Assembly: GCA_020025775.1 (NCBI GenBank)
Contig: JAHHRN010000007.1
Span: 1-64,000, forward strand
Source of the DNA: Acutalibacter sp.
GTDB taxonomy: Bacteria; Bacillota; Clostridia; Oscillospirales; Acutalibacteraceae
Length of the DNA stretch: 64,000 nt
Direction of reading: 5' to 3'
Shown: positions 50,359 to 58,377 of the stretch, in pieces
Layout: each line of letters starts with the position of its first letter
How positions within the stretch are numbered: the first letter of the stretch is position 1
Notes under the pieces: model-generated
What the model was told of the DNA's origin: nothing
Databases searched by the model: none
The model's input: the letters and a program-made list of their open reading frames with translations, nothing else
Translations under genes and position numbers: made by a program

Positions 50359-50961
50359 ATGCTGAAAATTAACGAAGCCATCATCGTCGAGGGAAAATAT
50401 GATAAAATCAAGCTGCAAAATATTGTGGATGCTTTAATCATTGAAACCGACGGCTTCGGCATTTTTAAAGATAAAGAAAAACAAAAACTCATTAGAAAGC
50501 TTGCGAGGGAAAAGGGTATTTTAATCTTGACCGACAGCGACTCCGCAGGTTTTGTGATTCGCTCCTTTTTAAGCGGTATTGTGCCGCCCGAGCAAATTAA
50601 AAATGTTTATATTCCCGATGTGTTCGGCAAAGAAAAACGCAAAGAAACCGCCTCGAAAGAGGGTAAGCTCGGTGTTGAGGGCATGAAAAAAGAAGTTCTG
50701 CTCGAAGCTTTCGAGAAAGCGGGCATTGCCTGCGCCCCCTGCGAAGAACCGAGAGAATCGCGTCGCGAGGTGACCCATACCGATTTGTTTGAGGACGGGC
50801 TTTCCGGCGGGGCGAACAGCGCCGAAAAGCGCAAAAAGCTTTTAAAAATTTTAGATTTACCCGAGCGCATGAGCACCAATGCCATGCTGAAAATGATCAA
50901 TACCTTTTTAGATTATGAGGACTACAAAGCGGCAGTCCGAAAAGCGGAGGAACGCTTATGA
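50359..50961 (+). CDS. rnmV: Ribonuclease M5-like TOPRIM protein
   Basis: A 200-residue protein with a TOPRIM domain: catalytic Glu in EAIIVEGKYDKIKL and the DxD motif in ILTDSDSAGFVIRSFL. RNase M5 matures 5S rRNA. The C-terminal part (LEAFEKAGIAC; NAMLKMINTFLDYEDYKAAV) is the usual DUF4093 region. It follows holA by 3 bp and overlaps the asparaginase by 4 bases. Confidence 0.92.
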   Translation: MLKINEAIIVEGKYDKIKLQNIVDALIIETDGFGIFKDKEKQKLIRKLAREKGILILTDSDSAGFVIRSFLSGIVPPEQIKNVYIPDVFGKEKRKETASKEGKLGVEGMKKEVLLEAFEKAGIACAPCEEPRESRREVTHTDLFEDGLSGGANSAEKRKKLLKILDLPERMSTNAMLKMINTFLDYEDYKAAVRKAEERL

Positions 50962-51968
50962 ATATTCTTGTAGTGGCAACGGGCGGTACCATTGGCAGTG
51001 CGGCTTCGGATGCTGTAATCGCGCCGGACGGCGCGCAAACGCTTCATCTTTTAGAGCTTTATAAGGCACGCTTTCCCGAAGATCAAAATGTTTTTCAGGT
51101 GCACAGTCTTTGTGCCGTGCTTTCTGAAAATGCGAATGATGCCTTTTACGAAACGATACTTGCCTATTTCAAAACCGCCGACCTTTCTGCCTTTGACGGT
51201 GTGATTTTGCTTCACGGCACGGATACACTTTCCTTTACCGCGCCACTTTTAGCTATGGCGCTTCGCGAAATCGAAAAGCCGTTTTGCCTCGTTTCTTCCA
51301 ACCATATCTTAGAGGATGCAAACGCAAACGGTGTGGATAATTTCCACGCCGCAGTGGCTTATATCGAAGGCGGCTTTGCCGGCTTCGTTGTACCCTATAA
51401 AAATTCCGACGGCAGAATCTATTATCATTTGGCAACACGTCTTTTAGAAGCCGACCCGTTCTTAGACGATTTTCATTCTGCCTATGATTTGCCGCTCGGC
51501 GAATATAAAAACGGACAGGTGCTCTTGACCGAGGATAGCCGTTTGCCCTCGCAGGCGGCACTTTCCAAAGCGAAGGAACCGCTTATGGAAGCAGCACCGA
51601 AATTCGAAAAAAACATCCTGTTTTTAAGAAGTGCACCGAATTTAGATTTCTTTGCCGTGGAGCTGGATAAAAAGCAAACAACCGCAGTGCTCCTTACGGC
51701 TTATCACTCCGGCACGGCGGCAGAAGAGCCCTTAAAGGCGTTTGCACTGCGTGCCAAGGGTGCGGGGATAGAGGTGTACCTTGCACCTGTAAAGCGCACT
51801 GCAATGCAGTATGCTTCGACCGATGTACTTTTAAAAGCCAATGTGCATCCGCTTTACGGGCTGACCCCCGAGGCGGCTCTGGCGAAAGTCAAGCTGGCTT
51901 ATCATCACCCCACAGCATCTCCCGAAGAAATTTTAAATCAAAACCTTTATTTTGAAGAAATCGAATGA
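50958..51968 (+). CDS. L-asparaginase, type I-like
   Basis: A 336-residue asparaginase/glutaminase-fold enzyme. Nucleophile Thr is in VVATGGTIGSAASD, and the second catalytic pair in LLHGTDTLSFTAPLLA. It hydrolyses asparagine to aspartate and ammonia; the absence of a signal peptide suggests the cytoplasmic type I. The Asn/Gln preference cannot be judged. ATGA overlap with rnmV implies co-translation. Confidence 0.88.
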   Translation: MNILVVATGGTIGSAASDAVIAPDGAQTLHLLELYKARFPEDQNVFQVHSLCAVLSENANDAFYETILAYFKTADLSAFDGVILLHGTDTLSFTAPLLAMALREIEKPFCLVSSNHILEDANANGVDNFHAAVAYIEGGFAGFVVPYKNSDGRIYYHLATRLLEADPFLDDFHSAYDLPLGEYKNGQVLLTEDSRLPSQAALSKAKEPLMEAAPKFEKNILFLRSAPNLDFFAVELDKKQTTAVLLTAYHSGTAAEEPLKAFALRAKGAGIEVYLAPVKRTAMQYASTDVLLKANVHPLYGLTPEAALAKVKLAYHHPTASPEEILNQNLYFEEIE

Positions 51969-51990
51969 TTTTGCAAAGGCGGTTGTTTAT

Positions 51991-53124
51991 ATGAAACGTA
52001 CTTTCAAAAAATACTGGGGCCTTTTTGTGCCACTCTTTTGCGGCGTTTTAACCCTGCTTCTTTGGGGCGGCGGTAAGCTGTTTTCTCTTACCTTGCAAAT
52101 GAACCCGTTTACAGATTTAATGCTTCTCGACCTCGCTTCGGTAGTGGCCTTTCTGTTTTGGCTTATGCTGCGGCTTTGCGCGCATGCCAAACGTAAAGCG
52201 CGAAAATACAGTGGCTTGCTGATCGTTGTTTATGCCGTTCTTACGCTTGCGGCATCTGCCGCGCTCTGTTACGGCGGTGTTGTGGCGTTGGCACTTTATT
52301 CCGAACCCGAGCACGTTGTCGAGCGAAACGGCGAAAAAATGGTCGCGCACGTGCATAATTTCTTAGATGTACAGGTGCACTACTACACCTATGAAAATGC
52401 CCTGTATTACGGGAAAGAGCTGGGCAAAGAGGAATACAGCCTCGGTCTTTATGACCCGATTGAAGAAGAAAATCACGAGCTGCTTAGCTGGGAATTTCAT
52501 GACCGTGAGGGCAAGCCTTTACACAGCGGCGAAACACTCACAAAGAAAGCAGAGCCGTTTGAGGGCTATAGAATGACGCGCGACGTGGATACCGCCGGTC
52601 ATGTCTATCGGTTCATCTATTCCGCCCCGTATTATTGGAGCGGACAGCCGGATATATACAGCCCCACGCGCATCGGCATTACCGCGTTTGATAAAAACAT
52701 GGAAGCTGAAACGGGCAGAGTGTATCTGCAAAATTATCTTCAAAACGATAAAAACGAGCCTATAGAGCAAGCAGATGACGCCGTTATCTCGGCACTTTTA
52801 AAGGAACCTTGTCCCGATACGGCGCAGGCCTATATTGAACTACTTCGTCGCGGATTTTCTCAGCAGGCAAAGGAAAACGACTGGGGTGAAACTGAAATTG
52901 AATCACCTATTTTCAGTGTGGTGCAGGGCGAACAGGAAAAAATGCTTTGTGTGCGGTTCGATTTGATTCGAAACGGCGAAAAGCAAGCGGTATTGCAATA
53001 TATTCGGCAGAATGAGCCGTATATGCTGACCGCCTTCTTCTGTGATGCAGAAGCTTTAGAGGCACAGGCAAATGCCTGTCTTTGGACACTGGACAGCTTA
53101 AAGGCAACCAAACGAAACGTATAA
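51991..53124 (+). CDS. Hypothetical membrane protein
   Basis: A 377-residue protein I do not recognise. Three hydrophobic segments near the N terminus (about residues 8-30, 38-55 and 70-95) precede a soluble C-terminal domain of roughly 270 residues (HVHNFLDVQVHYYTYENALY; SAPYYWSGQPDIYSP; EQEKMLCVRFDLIRNGEK), probably outside. The start is the ATG behind AAAGGCGG; a TTG 39 bases earlier lies in the asparaginase end. Last gene of the alaS run; its terminator appears to be broken by an insertion. Confidence 0.7.
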   Translation: MKRTFKKYWGLFVPLFCGVLTLLLWGGGKLFSLTLQMNPFTDLMLLDLASVVAFLFWLMLRLCAHAKRKARKYSGLLIVVYAVLTLAASAALCYGGVVALALYSEPEHVVERNGEKMVAHVHNFLDVQVHYYTYENALYYGKELGKEEYSLGLYDPIEEENHELLSWEFHDREGKPLHSGETLTKKAEPFEGYRMTRDVDTAGHVYRFIYSAPYYWSGQPDIYSPTRIGITAFDKNMEAETGRVYLQNYLQNDKNEPIEQADDAVISALLKEPCPDTAQAYIELLRRGFSQQAKENDWGETEIESPIFSVVQGEQEKMLCVRFDLIRNGEKQAVLQYIRQNEPYMLTAFFCDAEALEAQANACLWTLDSLKATKRNV

Positions 53125-53141
53125 ACATAAAAGAAATACAA

Positions 53142-53163
53142 TAAAAAAAGCCGCCGAAGGTTT
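53142..53163 (+). other. Half of a disrupted terminator
   Basis: AAAAAAAGCCGCCGAAGG is the left arm of a terminator of the type seen intact at glnA. The expected right arm (CCTTCGGCGGC) does not follow; TTTTGGTAGAGGCTC comes instead. This marks a likely insertion or deletion boundary. Confidence 0.5.
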
Positions 53164-53203
53164 TGGTAGAGGCTCTAAAGGATGTTTTTTTGAAAAAATT
53201 GGG

Positions 53204-53236
53204 TGCAGCCCCTTTTGGGGCTGCGCTCTTTCTTTT
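53204..53236. terminator. Terminator next to the recombinase remnant
   Basis: GCAGCCCC and GGGGCTGC pair around TTTT, with T-rich flanks on both strands. Confidence 0.75.
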
Positions 53237-53438
53237 TATGCGGGTTTTAAGCTATTCTGTTCTGCTTTTGCTTCTGCCAGCTTTTTCTCATTTTCAGCAA
53301 GCAGAGCTGTGAGTTCAGATTGCTGTTTTTCGTAAGAGGCAAACATTTTCTGAAAACGGTCACTTGGCAGATTTCCAAGAGTTGCGTCCTCATAGATTTT
53401 TTCAATCAGCCTGTCAATTTCTGTAATTTGTGTGTGAT
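53236..53438 (-). pseudogene. C-terminal remnant of a large serine recombinase (DUF4368 region)
   Basis: Read on the minus strand, the sequence gives EIDRLIEKIYEDATLGNLPS, then DRFQKMFASYEKQQSELTAL, then LAENEKKLAEAKAEQNSL and a stop. This matches, from memory, the coiled-coil DUF4368 tail of Tn4451/ICE-type large serine recombinases in Firmicutes. An in-frame TGA lies just upstream and no catalytic domain is present, so only about 65 codons remain. Together with the broken terminator it marks an element that was inserted and largely lost. Confidence 0.75.
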
Positions 53439-53499
53439 TTCATTTTACAGGAAGATCTAAGTATATACGAATGTGCAAATTTAAAAGCTGCAATAAAAT

Positions 53500-53543
53500 A
53501 AAAATACCGAAGACAGCGTTTGTTCGCTATCTTCGGTATTTTC
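53500..53543. terminator. Bidirectional terminator
   Basis: AATACCGAAGACAGCG pairs with CGCTATCTTCGGTATT (one mismatch). It lies past the M20 peptidase stop on the minus strand. Positions 53544-53636 show nothing. Confidence 0.8.
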
Positions 53544-53636
53544 TTTCGCCTTACAATCCCCCATTTGAGGTTGGTCTAAATTACTTCCTTATCTGGCAGA
53601 CTCGAACGGTGAAGTGTTTTTTGTTATGTAGAGAGA

Positions 53637-55103
53637 TTAGTCTTTTGTCATGCGACGAATATAACGCTTAAAGAACTTTAAAGCTTCTTCGACACTTGCA
53701 AGCGGTAAACGCTCATTGGTGGCGTGTGTGCAAAGCAAGAGCTTTGTATCGACAACAAACGGTGCGAAGCGGTAAATGTTTTCACAAACATTTTCGTAGT
53801 TGCAAGCGTCTGTACCGCCCATAACGAGGAAGGGGACAACCAAATTCTTTTCGTCGGTTCTCTCACACAATTCCTTAATGGTCTGAAAGGCTTTGGTGTC
53901 CGTCGGGGAAACCTTAGAAGCCTCTTTGCCGACGAGGTATTTCACATCAATATCTTTATTTCTACAGCTTTTGCGGATGTGGTCTTCGACATCCTGCGTG
54001 GTTACGCCCGGCATGGTGCGAAAATTGACGGTGATGGAAGCTTTTTCCGGCAAGACATTGAACTGCGGACTGCCCTCTGCCATAGTGACAGCGGTACAAG
54101 TACGAATGAGCGATGCCGCCGGCGGGATTTTCGTCATGATTTTTAAAACAATCGGTTTTAAAATGCGTAAGTTGCAGAAGAGCAGGCGTGCGCCGTAAGT
54201 GCTTCTTTTACCGATAGAACGGAAAAGCTCATAAACATAATCGGGCATTTGCGCCTTGAATTGATGATTTTCAATATCCTTGATGACATCGGCAAGTGTG
54301 CCCAAAGCAGTATGCTCAGGCGGCTGTGAGGAGTGTCCGCCTTTGGCGTGTACGCTGATTTCGTAGTTGATACTGCCCTTTTCTGCGATGCCGACACCGG
54401 CAAGCTGGCAGTCTACAATGCCTTTGGCTTTCGCGGGTAAAATGGCGCCGCCTTCATCCAAAACAGCCTCTAAGTGTACACCCTGTTTTTCTAAATAGGC
54501 AGCCATTTGCTTTGCACCGTTGTCCGGTGCAGCAACGACTTCTTCATTGTGACCAAGGCAGATGTAAATGCCGCGTTCAGGCTTAAAGCCTTCCGCAAGT
54601 AAACTTTCCACACTTTCCAAGACGGCGATTAAGTGGTTTTTCATATCCATCGCGCCTCTGCCCCAAATGAATTCACCGTCGTTGAAGCCCTCAAAGGGTT
54701 CGTGCGTCCAGTCTTTCTCCGTACCCTCTGCAATCGGCACGACATCTTGATGTCCGAGTAGGGCAATGGGGTCTAAATCGGGATTGCTGCCTTCCAATTT
54801 AAAAATCAGGCTGGCATCACCAATCTTTGTTTTCGTCATATTTTTATGAATGAGGGGATAGCGTTCTTCTAAGAAATCGTGGAATTTTTGAAATTCTCCG
54901 AAGTCCACTTCATCACGATTATAGCTTGAAATAGTTTTGATTTGTATCGCCTGAGAAAGGCTTTCACAGTAGCGGTCCACATCCACGGTTTCTTCTTCCA
55001 AAGGTTCCCCTTTTTGAACATCGTCTTTAAAAAATGCGGCTCGAATGAGCGTTAAGACGATGAAGAAGCCCAGAAGTGCCAAAATAATCCATAATACGAT
55101 CAT
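53637..55103 (-). CDS. Membrane-anchored M20 family metallopeptidase (carboxypeptidase S-like)
   Basis: A 488-residue peptidase. An N-terminal helix (about residues 2-24) anchors it. The metal site and catalytic residues are visible: LLGHQDVVP, WGRGAMDMKNH, GHNEEVVAAPD, LDEGGAILP and a late His in THATNERLPL. The lid/dimerisation domain lies between (AKGGHSSQPPEHTALGTLAD). It probably removes a residue from a peptide or N-acyl amino acid. The divergent DUF5058 operon may carry its substrate or product; that is inference. Confidence 0.92.
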   Translation of the reverse strand: MIVLWIILALLGFFIVLTLIRAAFFKDDVQKGEPLEEETVDVDRYCESLSQAIQIKTISSYNRDEVDFGEFQKFHDFLEERYPLIHKNMTKTKIGDASLIFKLEGSNPDLDPIALLGHQDVVPIAEGTEKDWTHEPFEGFNDGEFIWGRGAMDMKNHLIAVLESVESLLAEGFKPERGIYICLGHNEEVVAAPDNGAKQMAAYLEKQGVHLEAVLDEGGAILPAKAKGIVDCQLAGVGIAEKGSINYEISVHAKGGHSSQPPEHTALGTLADVIKDIENHQFKAQMPDYVYELFRSIGKRSTYGARLLFCNLRILKPIVLKIMTKIPPAASLIRTCTAVTMAEGSPQFNVLPEKASITVNFRTMPGVTTQDVEDHIRKSCRNKDIDVKYLVGKEASKVSPTDTKAFQTIKELCERTDEKNLVVPFLVMGGTDACNYENVCENIYRFAPFVVDTKLLLCTHATNERLPLASVEEALKFFKRYIRRMTKD

Positions 55104-55147
55104 AGAAATTTCTCCTTTTTAATTTAACGAAGTAAAGTGCTACACCC

Positions 55148-55176
55148 ATTAAAACATATTTTGGGCGGATTGTCAA
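55148..55176 (-). promoter_or_regulatory. Promoter of the M20 peptidase gene
   Basis: Minus-strand TTGACA (55171-55176) and TTTAAT (55148-55153), 17 bp apart. Confidence 0.7.
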
Positions 55177-55208
55177 TCTAAGACAAAAGATCATTTTAAA
55201 AAACTACA

Positions 55209-55237
55209 TTGCAAAAAATACGAAAACATGGTTTAAT
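55209..55237 (+). promoter_or_regulatory. Promoter of the DUF5058 operon
   Basis: TTGCAA (55209-55214) and TTTAAT (55232-55237), 17 bp apart; divergent from the M20 promoter. Confidence 0.6.
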
Positions 55238-55268
55238 GTAGATAAGAATCTATAAGGGAGAGATTTAA

Positions 55269-56099
55269 ATGGACTTTAAAAACAGCGGCGTATTATATGC
55301 GCTAGCGGCGATGGTGGTGCTTTTCGTCATCGTGCAATCATTCTTTTTTATGTACAAGGCGTGGAAACGCGGTAAAGAAATCGGCATTCCGTCAGCCACA
55401 ATGAAGCAGACGGTTCTTTCCAGCGCACTATTTTCCATCGCGCCCGCGATTTCTATTCTAGCAACGGTTTTGGCATTGGCTTCGGCTCTTGGCTATGTGC
55501 TGCCGTGGATTCGTCTTTCGGTTATCGGCAATTTGGCTTATGAAACTGTTGCAGCAGAGGCGGCGCTCGAAGCACTCGGCACCTCGATGGCGAATACCAA
55601 CCTTTCTACCATGGAATTTTCCACCGTTGCGTGGGCAATGACGGTGGGCTCTTGCTTCCCCTTAATCCTTTTACCTTTTCTTTGCAAACGCGTGCACAAA
55701 ATGATGAATAAAGTGCTTGGCGGTGGAGAATCTACGGACGAAAAAGCAGGGGAGAAGGCAAATTCTAAACAAAAACTCGGCGATATTTTAGGTGCAGCGG
55801 CGTTCATCGGCATTATGGCGGCATTTATTGCAAGAAGCGTGATGGGCGTGCAAAAAGACGGCCCGTCCGCAGGCTTTATGATGCTTGCAGTCCTTTTGTC
55901 AGCGATGATTTTCACCGTTTCCCTCGACTTGCTTTGCAAAAAGAAGCATTTAACCAAGTTAGAGCCGTTCGTTTTACCGATTGCCATGTTCGGCGCAATG
56001 GGTATTGCTGTTCTTTTGACACAGGTTTTGTCGCCGGAAGTCAGCCAGTTCGTTTGGCGCAGTATTGCTGAAAACGGTCAGATTGTTTGGAGCAGATAA
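55269..56099 (+). CDS. DUF5058 family membrane protein
   Basis: A 276-residue integral membrane protein with about six to seven helices. MDFKNSGVLYALAAMVVLFV at the start and KAWKRGKEIGIPSATMKQTV are the features I associate with DUF5058. Members are paired with a second membrane protein and often sit near M20 peptidases, which suggests a transporter, but no activity is established. RBS AGGGAGAG. A 15-bp gap to its partner. Confidence 0.75.
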   Translation: MDFKNSGVLYALAAMVVLFVIVQSFFFMYKAWKRGKEIGIPSATMKQTVLSSALFSIAPAISILATVLALASALGYVLPWIRLSVIGNLAYETVAAEAALEALGTSMANTNLSTMEFSTVAWAMTVGSCFPLILLPFLCKRVHKMMNKVLGGGESTDEKAGEKANSKQKLGDILGAAAFIGIMAAFIARSVMGVQKDGPSAGFMMLAVLLSAMIFTVSLDLLCKKKHLTKLEPFVLPIAMFGAMGIAVLLTQVLSPEVSQFVWRSIAENGQIVWSR

Positions 56100-56113
56100 G
56101 GAGGGGAAACAGA

Positions 56114-56806
56114 ATGAAAAGAAAACAAAACGATGCAATGCAGCATCCAAGAACTTATATCGACACCATGCATTTTTGGGGAAAAGTTTGGTCTGTGACG
56201 GCACTTTGCGTACTGTTTGCCGTGCCTCTCGTCTTTTCTCTTTATTATCATGTGTTCCCGAAATGGGACATCTTTTTAAAAGCCGTACTCAAAATTATCC
56301 CCATTTACTGGGGTACGGCGATTGTCGAAGTGCTGACCTACACCCCTATGCTTGGCGCAGGCGGTACCTATCTTTCCTTTGTGACAGGTAACATTACAAA
56401 TTTAAAATTGCCCTGTGCACTGAATGCTCTTGACCGTTCCGGTTACAGAGCATCCGCAGAGGAGGGCGAGGTCATTTCCACGATTGCCATCGCTTCCTCT
56501 TCCATTACAACAACCTTGGTTATTGCTGTTGGCGTGCTGGCATTCGGACCCTCGATTGCCAAAATTACGGCACCCGATTCTGTTTTAGCACCGGCATTTA
56601 CCTATGTGATTCCGGCACTGTTCGGTGCGCTCGGCGCATCCTATTTCCTCAAGCACTGGCGTATCTCCATTTTCCCGATTGCTGTGGGCATTTTGGTCTA
56701 TGTTTTTTCTCCAACAATGCCTGTCGGCACGATGATTTTTGTAACCATTGTTGCTGCAGTGCTTGGCGCACTTGCCCTCTATAAGATGAACCTTTTAAAG
56801 GATTAA
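56114..56806 (+). CDS. Uncharacterised membrane protein, partner of DUF5058
   Basis: A 230-residue protein with about six helices, starting at the ATG behind AAGGAGGGG; a start 27 bases earlier lies before that ribosome site. Gly-rich mid-membrane stretches (YTPMLGAGGTYLSFVTGNIT) and the SSSITTTLVIAVGVLAFGP helix suggest a permease-like fold. It would form a two-component transporter with DUF5058. I do not recognise the family with certainty. Confidence 0.65.
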   Translation: MKRKQNDAMQHPRTYIDTMHFWGKVWSVTALCVLFAVPLVFSLYYHVFPKWDIFLKAVLKIIPIYWGTAIVEVLTYTPMLGAGGTYLSFVTGNITNLKLPCALNALDRSGYRASAEEGEVISTIAIASSSITTTLVIAVGVLAFGPSIAKITAPDSVLAPAFTYVIPALFGALGASYFLKHWRISIFPIAVGILVYVFSPTMPVGTMIFVTIVAAVLGALALYKMNLLKD

Positions 56807-56906
56807 CCCGTCTGTAAGGCAGACGAAAAGCACTTAACAAATGCTCAGGGTTACAGAGGACAGTTTACTGAAATTAGGACAACGAGCATTGCAACGGAAC
56901 AAGGAA

Positions 56907-56952
56907 ATTGCCGAGAAGGACTGTAAAAGGTTCTTCTCGGCTTTTCTTTTTG
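56907..56952 (+). terminator. Terminator after the DUF5058 operon
   Basis: GCCGAGAAG and CTTCTCGGC pair across a loop, followed by TTTTCTTTTT. Confidence 0.75.
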
Positions 56953-57005
56953 TCCACACATTCGTATTTACCGAAAGGCTTCTGTAAAATGAAGGCACTT
57001 CTCAA

Positions 57006-57377
57006 TCATGTCAGAACATCTTTAGCCTGATTTATCATCACCTGAATTTGTTTATTGCCAAATGGGATCGCCCAGGGCACAGAGGAAAGTGTATTGCTTG
57101 AGATATATAATGCAAGCAGTTTCCAAAACTCCAACGGAACAGCACCATCAAAATAACCATTTACCATGCCTGAGGAAAACAGAGGGGACTTCTGAGCACT
57201 CCATACAATCCGGTTACATTTGATATCCATCATTTCAGGGGAAAGTATACTCTCTTGACTTGGTCGGTACATCAAATGTACCGGCTTTTTTTGCTGCCTT
57301 TTTTCAGCCGGTGACGACGGAATGACCGTCCGCTGGGGATATGATTTTGCGAAGAATGCTGCTATCGCTGACAGCAA
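57006..57377 (-). CDS. Uncertain open frame in element debris
   Basis: A 123-codon frame without a recognised domain. The second half (LEFWKLLALYISSNTLSSVP) looks protein-like, while the first half overlaps a terminator and the opposite-strand gene fragment. It could be the tail of a truncated gene or chance. No ribosome site was identified. Confidence 0.2.
   Translation of the reverse strand: MLSAIAAFFAKSYPQRTVIPSSPAEKRQQKKPVHLMYRPSQESILSPEMMDIKCNRIVWSAQKSPLFSSGMVNGYFDGAVPLEFWKLLALYISSNTLSSVPWAIPFGNKQIQVMINQAKDVLT
57255..57292 (+). terminator. Terminator inside the element debris
   Basis: CGGTACAT and ATGTACCG pair around CAA, followed by a T-run. Confidence 0.6.
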
Positions 57378-57444
57378 GAGCGAGACAACGCCGCTTGAAT
57401 GGGGGCAGGAACGACTGCGGGTAAACCGGCTTCTGGAAATCTAA
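57301..57444 (+). pseudogene. 3' fragment of an unidentified element gene
   Basis: About 47 codons open to a TAA at 57442, ending ETTPLEWGQERLRVNRLLEI. Codon choice is more G/C-ending than in the surrounding genes. No start or ribosome site is present; the 5' part is missing. It precedes the small ORF at 57469 as in an operon. Family not recognised. Confidence 0.4.
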
Positions 57445-57468
57445 TTCTGAGGAAAGGAGATTTTTGTA

Positions 57469-57591
57469 ATGCCCAGATTATCAAAACGCTTGCGGCAGGA
57501 ATGGGCATTCTTCCTGCACCCTGAAACAGGTCGCCGTACTTATAACGAGCTGTGTCGTAAAAAGGTGCAATCGTTAGGAGTGACCTCCTAA
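57469..57591 (+). CDS. Short conjugative-element protein, apparently truncated
   Basis: A 40-residue basic protein beginning MPRLSKRLRQEWAFFLHPET and continuing GRRTYNELCRKK. I recall a small protein of this pattern, about 55 residues with more Cys, in many clostridial conjugative transposons; here the second half is replaced and ends early. AAAGGAGA ribosome site. Function unknown. Confidence 0.5.
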   Translation: MPRLSKRLRQEWAFFLHPETGRRTYNELCRKKVQSLGVTS

Positions 57592-57623
57592 AACCTCCCC
57601 AAGAAAGCCTGTTTCATCTTATA

Positions 57624-57668
57624 AAAAAGATACGGTACAGCCCAAAACGGAACTGTACCGTATTTTTT
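57624..57668. terminator. Terminator beside the Nudix gene
   Basis: ATACGGTACAG and CTGTACCGTAT pair, with A-run and T-run on opposite sides. It serves the minus-strand Nudix gene and possibly the plus strand. Confidence 0.8.
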
Positions 57669-57715
57669 AAGAAACTTCCTTATGAGGCGTACCCTTTTGC
57701 CCTCGGCGGTTTCTT

Positions 57716-58165
57716 TTATTTGAAATCATAAAGCCATGTGCCGCATTCTTCGTGAGCGAAAACTTCGCTGAAGCTATCCTCTTTAAAAACCTTGAGCATT
57801 TCTGCCATGGAATCCGCAAGGGGGAGAGCGGAGAGTTCTTCTTTTCTCGCCCAAAAGACTTCGCCCTCATCGGAAGAACGGAGCGTTCCTTTGTATGCGG
57901 TTGTTTTATAAAGAAGCACAATGTAGCGGATGTCTTTCTCTATATACCAATCCTTAATACCACAAAGCGTGGGGTTCATAATTGTAAGCCCTGTTTCCTC
58001 AAAGACTTCACGAATCACCGCATCGGTAAATGGTTCACCCTTTTCGACATGACCACCGGGAAAGGACATCCCGTGCCAACCATCCACTCTGTTTTGCACA
58101 ACCACTTTGTCTCCGTCTTCAATCATGCACATATTGGTTAAAATAACTTGTTCTGTTCGTCGCAT
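57716..58165 (-). CDS. Nudix hydrolase (MutT/8-oxo-dGTP diphosphatase-like), copy 1
   Basis: A 149-residue Nudix enzyme. The box is complete: GGHVEKGEPFTDAVIREVFE followed by ETGL. VILTNMCMIEDGDKVVVQNR is the N-terminal strand. It hydrolyses a nucleoside diphosphate linked to X, perhaps oxidised dGTP. A close paralogue lies at 61147-61599 on the same strand, with matching stretches such as IREVFEETGLTI and EEGEVFW/DEGEVFW. Single gene. Confidence 0.9.
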   Translation of the reverse strand: MRRTEQVILTNMCMIEDGDKVVVQNRVDGWHGMSFPGGHVEKGEPFTDAVIREVFEETGLTIMNPTLCGIKDWYIEKDIRYIVLLYKTTAYKGTLRSSDEGEVFWARKEELSALPLADSMAEMLKVFKEDSFSEVFAHEECGTWLYDFK

Positions 58166-58316
58166 GGAAAATCCTCACTTATCAAAATACTGTAATGATT
58201 ATATCAACAGGAGAGGAATTTTGCAAGAAAGCCCCACCTGTGCCGCAAATAGCCTTTTTTTCACGATTTCGTCATTTTAACAATTTTTTGCATAGGTTTT
58301 GACAAGATTTTCTGTA

Positions 58317-58359
58317 TTGACCTTTTTGGATTATGGGCATATAATTAACATTGTTAATT
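58317..58359 (+). promoter_or_regulatory. Promoter with overlapping palindromic operator, MarR-FUSC operon
   Basis: TTGACC (58317-58322) and TATAAT (58340-58345), 17 bp apart. AATTAACA-T-TGTTAATT (58343-58359) is a perfect 17-base palindrome overlapping the -10 and ending 19 bp before the MarR start. It is the expected kind of site for autorepression by the encoded MarR protein. Confidence 0.75.
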
Positions 58360-58377
58360 TATTTGGGGGAGATTAAG

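Larger units (their letters stand above)
56960..57600. mobile_element. Fragments of a conjugative-type element
   Basis: No intact gene of normal size lies here. Visible pieces are a 123-codon minus frame (57006-57377) of unknown nature, a terminator at 57255-57292, the 3' end of a plus-strand gene ending at 57444, and a small ORF at 57469-57591 resembling a short protein common in clostridial conjugative transposons. The mixture and the lack of complete genes suggest debris of an integrated element. Boundaries are estimates. Confidence 0.5.

Noticed and set aside
50958..51968. Asparaginase as the ammonia source dedicated to the altered CarA
   Set aside because: The genes are 34 kb apart and the asparaginase is in an unrelated operon; no link beyond shared chemistry.
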